A DNA stretch of 64,000 nt from Valencia hispanica. Its lineage: Eukaryota > Chordata > Actinopteri > Cyprinodontiformes > Valenciidae. Shown here piece by piece: positions 12,031 through 22,539 of the stretch; position 1 is the first letter of the stretch; each line of letters begins with the position of its first letter. Position numbers and translations under genes: made by a program. The stretch spans positions 17,936,900 to 18,000,899 of the forward strand of contig OY747709.1 in assembly GCA_963556495.2 (NCBI GenBank). The letters are read 5' to 3'. The notes beneath the pieces were generated by a model that searched no databases, was not told the origin of the DNA, and saw only the letters and a list, made by a program, of their open reading frames with translations.

Positions 12031-12406
12031 TGTTAGGTTAAAAAGTGGTTGACCTACAAAGAATCACACACAAGGGTCGGAGAGAATATTGAGTCAATAA
12101 GCTCTGCAGAGGTAGATGTGGATAATCAGTTCTGCAGAGGGAGACCAGGAAAATACTATAAGGAATGAGCCAACCGTGTCTGTCTGTTCTCAGCCTCCCA
12201 GTGTCATAGTCTCTGGTCTCTGGTCTCTGGTCTCCAAGAGCACCCCCTCTGCAGTCTCTCTTTATTTAGTCACACTTCATTAACATATTAAAAGAACAGG
12301 ATGTCATGCAAATGAGCATGTGACTGAAACCAAAATGACATTTAAAAAGTACATTAGAAAGACACCCTAAGAAAACAATAATACAACATTATTATTTTAC
12401 CTAACA
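12031..12406 (-). repeat. Retroviral 3' LTR
   Basis: 376 bp, bounded by TGTTAGGT and ACCTAACA. It differs from the other LTR (18,858-19,233) at only two positions I can see (about 12,090 T/G and about 12,174 C/T), with equal length. On the minus strand it has a polyadenylation signal AATAAA at 12,261-12,266. A short tandem GGTCTCT repeat lies at about 12,210-12,235. Confidence 0.95.
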
Positions 12407-12417
12407 TTTCCCCCCTG
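12407..12417 (-). other. Polypurine tract of the retrovirus
   Basis: On the minus strand CAGGGGGGAAA directly abuts the 3' LTR. This is the standard position and composition of the plus-strand primer, and it fixes the element's orientation. Confidence 0.9.
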
Positions 12418-12726
12418 AAATGTGGTTTTTAAATGTGATCACGAACAACAAAAAGTTGTAAAATAGGTAACAACTCCAATAATGTAAAAATATAAGAATC
12501 ATAAAAACCAGACAACAAAAGGTTGCAAAATAAGTAGCATCCCAAATTAAAAAAAAAAATAATAAAAAAAATAATAATAATAATAAGACATACAACAAAG
12601 AAATTGCAAAAGTAAGTAGCAATTTCAAAAAGATATTAATGCGAGCTTCACCTAGACATCATCCAATTAATCGCTACCTGAACAGTAGTTTAGATTAATG
12701 GAATCATAAAAAGGTTTTTACACATG

Positions 12727-14219
12727 TTAATTACACCCCATCTTCTTCTTCATTTCTGTCTTCATCTTCAAGCCTCTGATTAAGAAGAGAGTATTGGACC
12801 ATTGTGTTATCATCTTATTCATCATTTGTTTTATACATGGGAGAACACAACTAACAAAAATGCAGAAAAGTATCAAAATTACAATGAATGGCATAGCTAT
12901 TTTCAAAAGAACCTGATACCACCTGCCAGTTGTCAGCCAGCCCATGAGATCCCATTGTCCATTACTGCTTTCTTGTGATTTTAAAAGTCAGTTAATCCCT
13001 GCACCCGGTCATGAATGAGAGTCCAATTATCATGTGTACTAGGAATGTAAGTAAAACAGTGTTCACCAATTACAGTTCAAAGTCCACCTTCAGAAACAAA
13101 AAGAGTGTCCAGAGCTACCCAATGTTGCATCAGCATGGTCTTCATCGCCGGTTTTTCAGGATCGTTGGCCAGCAGGTTGGACATTTCAGCAAGGATGTCT
13201 GTGATGTTTTCCAAAGTCCACCAAACCTCGTTCATCCATTTTGTCAGGCTTGCAACTCCAACAGGTGGGAACATGGTGTGGAAGATTCCTTTTGCATCAC
13301 TGTAGAGAGGTTTTCGTCCACCATTGTCAGAGAACGGGTTGAACACTTGTGGAGGGTTGAATTCCCATTTATTCAGCTCTGTAGGTTTAGAAGGTGCTCC
13401 GTTTTCTGTTATGATGTATGAGGAGGGGTGCAGTCGAGCCAAACTGCATGTGCCACACCAATCCTTAGGTAGGTAGAGGTAGAAAGTGTGACCACACTTC
13501 CAGATGTATCCGTCAGGCGTTCCCATGCCAAATTGGGAGGGAACCTCTAGGAGATAGGTTCCTCTTTTGACAGTGGTTTTGAAACCACTTATCTTGTCTT
13601 GAAGTCGAGTGGTGTTGAGGGTTATGTATCTTGGCACAGATGTGTTTCCAATCGTCATCCAGTGGTTTATACGCATCATTTTCGTCTGGGTCGCTGACAA
13701 GGGAAGCGTGTCCTCACAGATGGAATTTCCTAAAAATGCATGTTTGTTGTTACAAGGGACTGAAAAACAGAAAGTGTCTTTTCCAGTAAGGCGTAGTAAG
13801 TTGATTCCTTTGGCAACTGAAGCATTCGTTTTTTTGGAAAAGTCACCAGGCTGGGACCATGTCCTGTTGTTCTCAGCAGTGCAGCAGTGAGGTAAGGTGG
13901 AACAGTCTGTTCAAACAGTTGTTATAGTTAATTTGTATAGCAGACATATGGTATTATTTAAGGTGGTTGGGAGAGCAGTCATCGATGAGACTTCTTCAGA
14001 ATGGTGTGGGATCCATGAACAGACATAACAGCTGGAATTGAAACCTAAACGTTTTGCAGTCAAATTAACTATTTGGTACCAGGTGTTCTTGAACGCATGG
14101 TGGGTTAGAATTTTAGCTGTTCTTTCCTTTGATGTCTGGGCGTCATCAGGTGTGAGGAAAAATCAGTGGAATAGAGGCAGGCAAACTGCCAGACAGGAGT
14201 GGAGCCAAACTAGTTTCAT
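12727..14219 (-). pseudogene. env: Retroviral env (surface and transmembrane subunits), disrupted
   Basis: The likely start is the ATG at 14,219-14,217, giving about 497 codons to the stop at 12,727. The first 18 codons form a hydrophobic signal peptide. A CYVC (C-x-x-C) motif lies in the surface subunit. A hydrophobic stretch preceded by a basic patch (about 13,300) may be the fusion peptide, though I see no clean R-x-K/R-R site. After it comes a helical region, a C-x6-C-type loop of the transmembrane subunit, and a membrane anchor with cytoplasmic tail (12,945-12,727). Breaks: in-frame TGA at 14,165-14,163, TGA at 13,913-13,911, a stop near 13,075 where the first loop cysteine would be expected, and a one-base frameshift near 12,988. 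Env normally mediates cell entry; this copy cannot be made whole. Confidence 0.7.
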
Positions 14220-14367
14220 GTTGGCTAGAGGCAAATAAGAGGACTAGCCCTCCAAAACAGAGGTTTGACCACTAAGGGGACAGGGATGGTGTTCTGCTGG
14301 GTTTGAGACCAGAGGCCCTATTGGTCACTCTGTCCTTTGTAGCCCAGACTTCCCCACTGTCCCGTGT

Positions 14368-16660
14368 CTAGTCCCCTAATTGCCTTTGCAATTTGCAGTG
14401 TGAGATGTGTATCCACAAGGGTCTCTCAGCGATTTTCACAGTCGTGGGCGTGGTCAGCAGGACTTCAAAAGGTCCTTCCCAGCGGGGACTCGTCCAGTTC
14501 TTCCTTTTAATCACCTTGATGAATACCCAGTCTCCAGGTTTGATTGGCTTTTCAGGATCCTGCAAAACAGAAGGAGAGATAGGCAGATTGTGTGCGTTTT
14601 GCACTTCTTTGGCTGGGATAATTTTCCTCATGTAATCAGCTGATGTGAGTTCTTCGTCTGCTTTTTCCAAATCAGGCGCAACTAGAGGTAACCTGTAAGG
14701 TCTGCCATAAATGATTTCAAAAGGTGTTAAACCTTGGTTTGTTGCCGTGATTCTCATGTAAAGTTTTACTAGGTCCAAACACTCAGGCCATGGTCTTCTA
14801 GTCTCTGCCATGCATTTCCTGAGTCTGCTTTTGATGGTCCTATTATGTCTTTCTACTAAACCTGCACTTTGGGGGTGATAGGAACAATGATTTTTTAGTT
14901 GGATGTCTAAATGTTTTGCCATATTTTGAATAACCTCATTCACAAAATGTGGTCCATTATCTGAATATATTACTTGTGGAATACCATGGTTTGCAATGAT
15001 AGTTTTACATAGTGCTTTTGCCACTGTTAGAGCATCATTCTTTGCAGTGGGAATTATTTCCGGCCATTTGGAGAAAGCGTCAATTATTACTAAGCAATAT
15101 TTGTATGAGCCGCTCTGTGTTAGTTCAATGAAATCCATGTGGATTGTGTGGAATGGGCAGGCTGGTTGAGGAAATTGGCCTCGCTTGGGTCTCATATTCC
15201 CTTGTGGGTTGTGTTTGATACATGTTAGGCATGTTTTGCAAAAATGTTTTAAGTATGTTTGAAGGTTGTATGTTGTAAAGTGTTGCTGTATTATTGATAC
15301 CATCCCCCCTGTGGAGACATGGCAAGGCCCATGGCTCACAAGCGCAGCAGCTTTAAACAGTGATTTGGGTAGGATGGATTTATTACGAACTTCCTAAAGT
15401 CCATTTTCGTTTTAGAATGGCACCTTATGTTTTCCATAATTGTTTTTCAGAAGAGGGAGCGTTTGTTTGCATGTCTTTCAAAACAGTCTGATCTATAAGT
15501 TCCTGTTCTGTGGTCTGTGTAATTCCTAACTCAGCTTCCGCAGAGAGCGGATATTGTCTCGCTCTGGGTGTAAAATGTGATTTAGCAGGTATTTGAACGG
15601 GAGCAATGGATGAGAGTAGGCCCACATCAGTGGGGCTTTTAGACCATAATGTGTCAGGGACTTCTTTGAGTTGCTTTTCTTCCTCTTCAGTCAATAAAAT
15701 GGTTTCTGCTTCTGGTCATTCTAGTGGTGCAACTTGAGTGGTGCAGTGGAGTGGCATGATAAGGGGCAGTCTATATAAACCTGTGGATTCGCTGTATTGC
15801 CAACAATCTTCTTTATTTTCTTGCAAAGTTGTAAAATCTGTGGCGTTATTTGCTTTTCGCACCATATATCCCAAATCTTTCCAACGTGATGTACTGCTTT
15901 TTGTCAGGGATATATGCGGATCTGTAGGCAAATCGAAGAATGGTTTAAGGCTGGTAGACAGTGTTACTGAGGCAGCTGAAACAGATTTTCCATCAGTAAT
16001 GATGTGTGAGGTGAACACTACAGCAGGTGAGAGTTGCATAAAATAGTCTTGGAACTTGGGATCAGGTTCAGGCCTCAAAGCCATAGTCACATGTAACTGT
16101 GATGTAGGCATGATTTGTTTGTCGGGTTCAGGAACTACCTGCAAAGCTGTGTCCATCATTGTTGTTGTATCTTTAAGGTTTTCTTTAGGTTCAACTCGAA
16201 AAAAATAGTACAGACCGAGTCCCTGTGGTCTATGAGTTGTATTTAGGTAAATGTCATCCTTTCCTGTTCTCACAGCTCTCATGCCGTCTCCCACTGGGAT
16301 AATTGAGATTTTTAGGGCTGACATTAAGTCTCTGCCCAACAAATTGAGTGGACATTGTGGTGAAATGACTATTGAGTTTTTAGAACTAAACCTAGTTTTT
16401 GGATCTGTTATTAACACTGGTTTAGATAAAAATGAGCGCGTAGTAGCACCATCTGCTGATTTGACCAAAATGCTTTCTTTAGATTCTGGCAGATTAACGC
16501 CAGACGAGATCACTGTTCTGCAAGCTCCAGTGTCATAAAGGAGCTCTACCATTTGTTCATTAATTTTAAGTGTTATGTAAGGCTTCTCTTTCAGAACATT
16601 AAGTAATTCCCAGGCGCCACAGCAATCCACCACCTCATTAGAGGCGGTAAAAGTATCTAG
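14368..16660 (-). pseudogene. pol: Retroviral pro-pol: protease, RT N-terminus, integrase; RT/RNase H deleted
   Basis: Protease occupies 16,633-15,716 with the active-site DTGA and a downstream LLGRDL motif. An in-frame TGA at 15,718-15,716 precedes the RT N-terminus (15,694 onward). That part runs only to about 15,480 before jumping to sequence that looks like the end of RNase H. The palm, YxDD box, thumb and most of RNase H are gone (roughly 2 kb by family length). A stop lies at about 15,425, then a frameshift. Integrase follows (about 15,400-14,368) with H-x3-H and C-x2-C zinc ligands, and the catalytic aspartates in HMDFIEL and YSDNGPHF and glutamate in GLVERHN. It ends with a class I-like C-terminal domain. 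Integrase alone looks intact; the polymerase is lost. Confidence 0.85.
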
Positions 16661-16663
16661 TCA
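16655..16663 (-). promoter_or_regulatory. Gag stop codon in readthrough context (UGA CUAG)
   Basis: The gag frame ends CAA-TGA-CTA-GAT. The protease frame continues in the same phase directly after this stop. UGA followed by CUAG is a known leaky context in animal genes and viruses, and gammaretroviruses make Gag-Pro-Pol by stop readthrough. Confidence 0.65.
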
Positions 16664-17844
16664 TTGCTGTGTGAACCGCAAGTGGTCTGGGGCAGTTGGA
16701 CCCTGTGTATGGATCTGACCTCGCCCTCTGCCCCCTTCTCGGCCTCTGCCTCTGCTACATTCATTTGAAATGTGGCCTACTTTCCCCCAGATCCAACACG
16801 TGGGGGCAGTGTGGCCACCTTGATGTCTCCATGAACCCTGGGGTGTGTAATGATGTGTATTCCTTCGTGGTCTAAACCCCCTTCCTTTGTTGTGGTTGTC
16901 ACTTTGATAATAAACTTCCCCCTTATCGTCTTCAAGCTGGGTGTGAAATACCTGTGTGTCGGAGTCTGGAGGTTTTGGTTTCTTCCCCTTTCTTTCCATG
17001 ACACCTTCTGCAAAACGTGCATTGGCCATAAGGGTAGTAAGGTTGCATGTTTCCCATGTCAGTAGGTGATTTTTAATCCAATTAGTGATAGTGGGGTGGA
17101 AACTATGTAGCAGACCATTACACAAATGCCGCATATATGGGGTATCATCACCACCCTCTTTAACGTCTTTAAGTGACCATGGTCTAAAAACATATCTCGG
17201 AGTGCCATCGGCAGATGGTACTTGAATCATAGGGTTAACATCGATTGAGTCCTCTGGTTCACTCTCATAAGACTTATCCTCAGATTTTTTTTTTTTTTTT
17301 TTTGGACCTGACTTCTTTGTAATTCTAAGTCTTTGTTTTATTGTGGTACCATCTGTTTTTTCTTCAATTGCAAATTGATCTCTTGGAACAGGAGGATATA
17401 GACCTTCCCCTAAAGCCCCCGGCTGGTCTGATGGGGGTGTTGGTGGAGGTGCAAAAGGTACTCCTCCAACAGCCCCAGGGGGGTCTGTCTGGGCTGTAGG
17501 TAGAGGTGCATAAGGAGGAGGACACAGTGTGAGTTCGTCACCGAGCTTTTTCATAAGAAAAGCCCCATCTTTAGAGCCTTTGTTTTTTTTCCTGTTTTTT
17601 ATATTTTGCATCCTTTTCTCTGTTTCATCAGCCCACACACGTGCTATTTTTAACTGTGTCTGTTTAAGTTTTTTCTTTTTACCTTTAGCGCTAAGTGTTT
17701 TTGCTTCCATTGATTTCCTTTAAGTTTCCCGTCTACTTTATACTTTTTGCGCCATTTTGTCAGATACTGAAGATTTTCGGGGTTCTTTTTATGCATATAC
17801 TTTGAATCTCCCTCTAATTTGTCGGTGGAAACATCGTTTCCCAT
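16661..17844 (-). pseudogene. gag: Retroviral gag, frameshifted
   Basis: The start is ATG at 17,844, giving MGNDVS, a myristoylation-type matrix N-terminus. A frameshift between about 17,790 and 17,710 moves into the long frame that ends at 16,661. That frame has a PPPY late-domain motif (CPPPYAPLP) within a proline-rich region, a lysine run encoded by a 19-base A tract (17,303-17,285), and a short capsid-like segment. Near the end is a nucleocapsid zinc knuckle followed by Arg/Gly repeats. The knuckle reads CWIWGKVGHISNEC, so its second cysteine is tryptophan. About 395 codons in total is short for gag, suggesting internal loss in capsid. Gag forms the particle; this copy would be impaired. 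Confidence 0.8.
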
Positions 17845-18373
17845 CTTTGCGTTGTTTTTATATAACCCTTAATGGGTTCTAATAATTGGTCTGGTAAAGT
17901 CTAGTGTTAGAATGCCATATAAGTTCTAGGTGGATAACGGCAATTATTAATATTAAGATTAAGGTGAATGAAAAAGCAAGAACTATTAAATTAGTCTGTC
18001 AAGTTAAAGTTAGTCATTTATTCTTTAATTAATTAAAATAATTTTTTGGTCATTTATTTGAGATTTTTAATTGTAATCAAATTCTGCTAAAACTGGATCG
18101 TATAGTTTTTACTCTAAGTGTCTCTTTTGTCCAACTAGATTGAGCCGTTTTATGGCTTTCTTAATCTAAGGATGTGTTGTGTAACCTATAATTCCGCACA
18201 GAACGTCTCTTGTAGTGCATGTCAAACCGTACGTTAACACCGTTAGGTTTCAGGTTGGACTGGCATACATAAAGATTATGTCCTGTGCCTATCTTACTTT
18301 ACCCACCTGGGGTGCGGTATATCGTTTTGATTCTGCTGTTTGTGTTTTTACTCCCATACACTGGCGTGCTTTA

Positions 18374-18513
18374 TTTCCCAGCGAGGTGGATTGGCTCGCA
18401 AACCTAACCCGTTACAACCGTTTCCCAGCAAGGTGGACCGGTTCGCAAACCTGGTCCGTTACACCCTATTTTCGAGGTGGACAGGTTCGCAAATCTATAC
18501 CGTTACACCCTTT
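18374..18513. repeat. Triple ~46-bp tandem repeat in the retroviral leader
   Basis: Three head-to-tail copies at 18,374-18,420, 18,421-18,466 and 18,467-18,513 share GAGGTGGA, GGTTCGCAAA and CCGTTACA with substitutions. They lie between the primer-binding site and gag, the region where packaging and RNA-structure signals normally sit. Confidence 0.8.
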
Positions 18514-18836
18514 TGCTGTAGTAATTAACGCATTAATCACTTAAGGATCAACACCTGATATTTTATCAGAGAGGCTAAAGCGTCCTTTAGGCCCAAACAG
18601 CAGAATATACCCTGACTAACTTAGAATTGTTTTTTTGTTTTTTTAAATGTGAAGGTGCACAAAAAAGACATACTCACAATCTCTCCCCTAAGCGAGTGAT
18701 TCAAACCGAATCGATCGCACGGGAGCATGCACAGGGGGTCCTTGTGGAAGTTATGCAGCCGGCCAGTGCAGCAATTCAGCGATCTGGACGTCAAGAACAG
18801 CCCTTCGACGGAGACCACCAGCGGGAGTGCACCGTA

Positions 18837-18854
18837 CGTCGAGTTACGGCACCA
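18837..18854 (-). other. Primer-binding site, tRNA-His-like
   Basis: Three bases inside the 5' LTR, the minus strand reads TGGTGCCGTAACTCGACG. The first nine bases and the following ACTCG match the 3' end of tRNA-His as I recall it from HERV-H-type elements. Four of 18 positions differ. Confidence 0.7.
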
Positions 18855-18857
18855 AGA

Positions 18858-19233
18858 TGTTAGGTTAAAAAGTGGTTGACCTACAAAGAATCACACACAA
18901 GGGTCGGAGAGAATATGGAGTCAATAAGCTCTGCAGAGGTAGATGTGGATAATCAGTTCTGCAGAGGGAGACCAGGAAAATACTATAAGGAATGAGCCAA
19001 CTGTGTCTGTCTGTTCTCAGCCTCCCAGTGTCATAGTCTCTGGTCTCTGGTCTCTGGTCTCCAAGAGCACCCCCTCTGCAGTCTCTCTTTATTTAGTCAC
19101 ACTTCATTAACATATTAAAAGAACAGGATGTCATGCAAATGAGCATGTGACTGAAACCAAAATGACATTTAAAAAGTACATTAGAAAGACACCCTAAGAA
19201 AACAATAATACAACATTATTATTTTACCTAACA
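18858..19233 (-). repeat. Retroviral 5' LTR
   Basis: 376 bp, two substitutions from the LTR at 12,031-12,406. It acts as promoter-bearing LTR for the minus-strand provirus. The same minus-strand AATAAA and GGTCTCT repeats are present. It is followed on the right by the CTTTT target duplicate. Confidence 0.95.
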
Positions 19234-22012
19234 CTTTTGAATACCTAGCCACCCAGATAAACGAGCCTAACAAAGCATTATTTTAAGTTTATATAAACCC
19301 CCAAAACTTAACTCTAACTTATTTAGTGATTTCAATGACCTTCTTTCTGTAATATGTATCGACTATGACCAATTAATCCTTGTGGGGGATTTTAACATCC
19401 ATACCGACAACCCCCAAGATAGACAAGCAAAAACATTAGATGATACTCTCCACAACTTTGGCCTGACCCAGCATGTCAAACAACCAACACACAACCAAGG
19501 ACACACTCTGGACTTAATTATCAGCAAAGGTTTAAATGTATCCAAAATCTCAGCAATTAATATTGCATTATTTGACCATTTCTGTATTTTCTTTGAAAGT
19601 ACCGTCTCTGCTAAATTATCCAGCCACAGTAAGACTACTATAAAACAGCGTTTTCTAGGGGACAGCTCAGTTGAAACTTTTAAACGTATTTACCCTTCCA
19701 CCGCATCCCCCTCATCTCCCAACTCAAACTCAGTAAACAAGCTGGTAGATAATTTCCTTGCGAAAATCTCAGACATCACTGATGCCATTGCTCCAATTAA
19801 AGTGAAAATAGTCTCAGGTAGAAAGAAGTCTCCATGGGCAAGTAATCCACTGGTACATAGTGAAAAACGGGAGTGTCGACGAGCCAAGAGAAAGTGGTGG
19901 AAAACACAACTCCAGGTTCATAGTGATATCTACAAAGAGAAACTGAATAGATATCAGCTAACTATAAAAGATGCAAGAGAATCGTTCTTTTCTGAAATCA
20001 TCAACAGAAACATTAATAATGCACGGACTCTATTTGCAACAGTGGAAAGACTAACTAATCCTCCAGTGACAGTAGCCCCTGAACTAAACTCTACCAGGGC
20101 CTGCAATGAATTTGCCAGCTTTTTCACTGAAAAGATTATAACAATTAGACGATCAATCTGTACTTCAATACCGAACCCACAACCAGTGCCATCCCCAATC
20201 AACAACAATGTGGAGAAAATGTCTGAATTCCACGAATTAAACCAAAAAAAAATCCTTGAAAAAATCCTTATCCAATTAAGCTCCTCCTCCTGCTTTCTTG
20301 ATATCGTACCCACAGCTTTTCTAAAGAAAGTTATTCCTGTCATTGAATCTGATCTTGTTCAAATAGTGAACTCATCCCTGCTATCAGGTGTCTTCCCCCA
20401 GGCTTTAAAAACAGCAGTTATTAAACCACTACTAAAGAAGAAGAATCTGGACAACATGTTAATGCAGAACCACAGGCCAATTTCTAATCTTCTATTAATC
20501 AGTTAGATTATTGAAAAAGCTGTATTTCACCAATTAAATAGCTTCCTAACAATGACAAACCGTTTTGATGTTTTTCAGTCTGCTCACCACAGCACTGAGA
20601 CTGTCCTCATCAAAGTTTTCAATGACATCCGCATAAATATAGACTGTAGTAGAACCACAGTGCTGGTTCTGTTGGACTTTAGTGCAGCATTTGACACTGT
20701 TGATCATGATATATATGGAGAGCTGGGTCGGACTCTCTGCTACAGTACTTGGCTGGTTTGAGTCTTACCTAAAGAACAGGGACTTCTTTGTTTCAATAAG
20801 AAACTTTTCATCAGAACGAACAGAAATCACATGTAGGGTGCCCCAGTGCTCCATCCTAGGGCCCCTCCTATTTAATATCTACATGCTCCCACTAGGCAAG
20901 ATTATAGCAACAAATAAGATTAGCTACCATAACTACGCGGATGACACTCAGCTTTACATTACAATGTCACCAGGTGACTCTGAACCCATTCAAACCCTAA
21001 ATCAATGCATCGACCAAATAAATGGATGGATGTGCCATAACTTTCTCCAGCGGAATAGAAACAAAACTGAAGTAATAATTTTTGGACCCAAAGATGAACA
21101 ATCAAGAGTCAGCACACAGCTTCAATTAATACAGCTAGGAACTACTGATCATGCACGAAACCTAGGTCCAGTTATGGACTCAGACCTGAACCTCCAGGGT
21201 CACATAAAGGCAATAACAAGGTCAGCCTTCTATCACCTGAAGAACATTTCTGGGATTAAAGGACTAATGTTGCAAAAGGACCTGGAAAAACTCATCCATG
21301 CGTTTATCTTTAGTCGGATTGATTACTGCAACAGCGTCCTCAGGTCTGCCTAAAAACCAGACAGCTGCAGCTGATCCAGAATGCTGCTGCTCGTGTCCTC
21401 ACTAGAACCAGGAAAGTAGAGCACATCACCCCAGTTCTAATGTCATTACACTGGCTCCCTGTAGCTAAGAAAATAGACTTCAAAATACTCCTACTAGTTT
21501 ATAAATCATTGAATGGCTTAGCATCCAAAATATGTTGAAGACCTGTTGTCACTGTACCAACCACCAAGACCACTAAGGTCCTCCAACTCTAGCCTACTAA
21601 ACATCCCTAGACTCAGAACTAAACATGGAGAAGCAGCTTTCAGTTTCTATGCTCCCCTTATCTGCAACAGACTTCTTGACGAGTGCATAGCTGCTGAAAC
21701 TCTGAACTGCTTTAAATCGAGACTAAAAACCCATTTGTTTGGAATTGCCTTTGAGTAAATGACTGATGTCATATGTATGAAATGTGTTCATGCTCTCTTC
21801 CTATATTGATCTTTCTCTTGCTTTTTGTATCATGCGTTATTGTGCATCATGTGTAATGTGTGTTTCATGCTAATTTGCTACTTTTACTTTTAATTTCCAA
21901 TGTTATATTCCATTTTTGTTTGTTTTGTTTTTGTTTTTAAATCACCAAATCATGTAAAGCACCCTGTTGTTGAAAGTGTGCTTTACAAATAAAATTGCCT
22001 TGCCTTGCCTTG

Positions 22013-22535
22013 ATGTTTAACTTTTTTCTAACCCCTCTTCATCTTTCTTTTTTCCCTTTAGTTTCCATCCCTGTGTCCATAATATCAGAAAAAACAACAA
22101 TTTCTAATAAATAAATAAAAAAGAAATGAATGATGCTATTTGCTTGGCTGTGCAATTTAAGGTGCAAAACTCCTTTTCTGATAGCTTTGGTAATCAGACT
22201 GATGTTGCTTATTCCAGTTTTTGCGAGTCCTTTCGCAAGTGAGGCCATCAATGTTTAGCCACAAATTGGTCAAACATGGTTGGTCTATGATCCTGTTATG
22301 TACATGTGTGTGTTGTTTGTATGTCCTTAGATGGGCTGTACTGGAACTGAATTTCCCCTTGTGGGACTAATAAAGTATTTCTATGTTCAGAAATATATAT
22401 TTTTTTGGAGCTCTACTAGTGTCTTCTTGTGTCAGTGAAAGTTAATTTACTGTAGTGTGAAATAGATTTTTCTAAATCAAAATAAATATATTAATTACTT
22501 CTTTTTTTTATCCCACAGTTTTTCCTCATTATTTA
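22013..22535. other. AT-rich gap with a LINE 3'-tail-like piece
   Basis: No coding sequence is seen. From about 22,320 to 22,385 the sequence AATTTCCCCTTGTGGGACTA followed by AATAAAGTATTTCT resembles a common fish LINE 3' end, but nothing upstream supports a larger element. Confidence 0.4.
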
Positions 22536-22539
22536 TCAC

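Larger units (their letters stand above)
12031..19233 (-). mobile_element. Endogenous retrovirus (class I/gamma-epsilon-like), minus strand, RT-deleted
   Basis: A complete LTR-to-LTR provirus of 7,203 bp: LTR, tRNA-type primer site, leader, gag, protease, truncated pol with integrase, env, polypurine tract, LTR. It is flanked by CTTTT on both sides (12,026-12,030 and 19,234-19,238). LTR termini are TGTTAGGT...ACCTAACA. Gag and protease are in the same frame separated by a stop, which is the gammaretroviral arrangement. The integrase C-terminus also looks class I-like. The reverse transcriptase core and RNase H are missing, so this copy cannot replicate by itself, and gag, pol and env carry stops or frameshifts. 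It sits in the endonuclease domain of an L2-like LINE. Confidence 0.9.
11730..21758 (+). pseudogene. LINE ORF2 (endonuclease plus reverse transcriptase), split by a retrovirus
   Basis: The N-terminal endonuclease starts near 11,730 (LNFRSLSGK) and continues with stops (RWGGGVATIFHNS) to the retrovirus at 12,031. After it, FEYLATQINEP follows in frame. A long open stretch (19,382-20,506) then holds GDFNIH, HTLDLIISKGL and FDHFCIFF of the endonuclease, the linker, and the RT start (HRPISNLL). RT continues as [13 protein letters not shown], a frameshift near 20,720, [20 protein letters not shown], then YADDTQLY (about 20,933) and the C-terminal domain to about 21,758. Breaks include stops at 20,504-20,506 and about 21,351 and the frameshift. 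The 374-codon open stretch is unusually intact for such a split element. Function as for the other ORF2. Confidence 0.8.
4913..22012 (+). mobile_element. L2-like LINE split by three nested insertions
   Basis: One plus-strand non-LTR retrotransposon of about 5.35 kb net is spread over 17 kb. Segments are about 4,913-6,273 (GC-rich leader and ORF1), 7,729-8,284 (ORF1), 11,373-12,030 (ORF1 end and start of the endonuclease) and 19,239-22,012 (rest of ORF2 and 3' tail). Interruptions are a TTAA transposon, a minus-strand LINE and a retrovirus. Each is flanked by a direct repeat of the target (TTAA; TAAACAA at 8,278 and 11,366; CTTTT at 12,026 and 19,234). Removing an insert plus one copy of its repeat restores the frame in all three cases, for example F-Y-S-F-E-Y-L-A across the retrovirus. 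The 3' end carries AATAAA-like sequence and TTGCC repeats at about 21,990-22,010, as in CR1/L2 elements. The 5' boundary is approximate. Clade placement rests on recalled family patterns. Confidence 0.8.

Noticed and set aside
12401..12628. Leu/Phe-rich minus-strand frame next to the polypurine tract
   Set aside because: It is the translation of an A/T-rich stretch full of AAT and AAA runs. It has no start context or motif, and it overlaps the retroviral 3' untranslated region.
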